Shown here in pieces: positions 62,825 through 64,000 of a stretch of 64,000 bases of DNA. The first letter of the stretch is position 1. Every line of letters starts with the position of its first letter. The notes under the pieces are model-generated. The model did no database searches. It was given only the letters and a program-made list of their open reading frames with translations, and was not told the origin of the DNA. The translations under genes and the position numbers were made by a program. Origin of the DNA: Torreya grandis. Taxonomy: Eukaryota; Streptophyta; Pinopsida; Cupressales; Taxaceae. The stretch spans positions 1,358,501-1,422,500 of the forward strand of contig JARHVA010003634.1 in the NCBI GenBank assembly GCA_037957365.1, in the 5' to 3' direction.

Positions 62825-64000
62825 AATCTCAAAGGGATATTTTCATAGTTAAGAGTTACAAATATATGGTTATATATATTGTTACCAGACATTTTTGAGA
62901 TAAATCTCTTGATAAATGAAGATAATAGTTGGTTATTATTTATTAATGAAGGTTTTATAATGACAAGTGTAATATTTATATGCACATGTTATGAATACAT
63001 GAGATATTAACAACTATCATGTATCTAAGCTTATGTTGTGAGTTTATATGCCTTATTTTTAATTATTTGTGTCATGGTTTGAATATTTTTTAATTCCATT
63101 ACTTGTTTTTAGAATTAATACTTAAGAGTGATTTTAATTTATATTTATTATAATAAGGGATAATGTGATCTCTCTTTCCCTCGAGCGAATTCTTAAGATT
63201 GATGTTTAAGTGATATGTTGGCATTGCTAGTATTCTATTTGTTAAAATTACTATGATTCAAACATGATGTATTGGTTGTAAGATTTGTAAATTACATAAT
63301 TGAATGTTATTCCAATAATATATAAAAGAAAAATGTCCTTGTACTTTATTTCTTTGGTTCCCTCTTCCTATAACTTTCTATTGTTAATGGTTATTTCATT
63401 CAATCCAATTAACCCACTTTGGTCATTCATGGACATTGATATAATTTGTTTATTTATTTATTCAATGAAATATAAGATAATGAAAATAATTGATCCTACA
63501 TATATCAAAAATCATAACACAAATTGTGTAAAAAAATAAATTCATTGTGTTTTTATAACATTAACACATCTATTTCATGGATTCTAACATTTGGACTATT
63601 TGTTCATTGATAAAACCATGTTTGAAAAAATTCATAATTAATTATTACTTTTTATAATAATAACATATATGTAGAAATGACAACAAAACCCAATAATGAT
63701 ATCTAAGAAGTAAATATTATAAGTAAATTATAATTGTGTATGATTCACATAAATATTTCAAATAGTATGTATGTGTATCAAAATTATGTCATAATGACAT
63801 AAAAATAGGGCATATCAGGATACAATATATACCATAATATACGTATACAAAATGTTCCATATATGCACATAATTTTGGACATATTGATATAAAAAATATA
63901 TTGCATGAATAACCACCCCTAGCAAAACAAAGATATATATTACTACTCAATTCCTCCAAATAAAATTTTCCTCGTCACCTTATATGTTGAACCAGGGGAT
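62825..64000. other. Non-coding A+T-rich DNA
   Basis: No gene, RNA or repeat structure was recognised up to the window end. Confidence 0.55.

Overview
The window is nuclear plant DNA, most likely from a large gymnosperm (conifer-like) genome. It is strongly A+T rich, carries one intact plant gene with introns, and is otherwise filled with old, mutated retroelements (Ty1/copia, Ty3/gypsy, L1-type LINE), satellite-like arrays and microsatellites. The species cannot be named from the sequence alone. No bacterial-type operons, rRNA, tRNA or CRISPR arrays were seen.

The only gene that looks functional is a class III (secretory) peroxidase on the + strand at 44729-46341. It has four exons and three phase-consistent introns and encodes 320 residues with a signal peptide, both catalytic histidines and eight cysteines. 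A TATA box, two MYB-type AC elements and a polyadenylation signal surround it. At the left edge, 962-1168 on the - strand holds exon 1 of a second, dead peroxidase. It is cut exactly inside the distal-histidine motif by what appears to be the long terminal repeat of a copia element whose tail starts the window.

Layout: 1-961 copia tail and LTR; 962-1168 peroxidase exon relic; 2.26-5.47 kb ~300-bp tandem repeats and a second diverged copy of the same LTR; 6.91-8.74 kb relic of a LINE ORF1 (DUF4283); 9-13.7 kb unassigned; 13.7-19.2 kb decayed copia element (+); 19.4-20.35 kb higher-order tandem repeat; 21.4-23.3 kb large microsatellites including a potential Z-DNA tract; 24.68-25.25 kb glycine-rich RNA-binding protein pseudogene (-); 25.54-31.25 kb gypsy element with both LTRs (-); 31-37 kb dispersed repeats and an isolated promoter-like block; 37.45-43.51 kb full-length L1-type LINE with target-site duplication; 44.4-46.5 kb peroxidase gene; 48.8-51.1 kb degenerate minisatellite; 51.26-52.8 kb foldback element with G-quadruplex-prone arms and tandem copies; 52.8-53.1 kb microsatellites; 53.9-60.6 kb scattered fossil reading frames of unrecognised proteins; the rest is featureless A+T-rich DNA.

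The elements share a decay style. In the LINE, the copia and the unrecognised fossil frames, most premature stops can be read as C-to-T or G-to-A changes at Gln, Arg or Trp codons, as expected from deamination of methylated cytosines. The copia and gypsy reverse transcriptases have also lost catalytic aspartates, so no element in the window appears able to move by itself.
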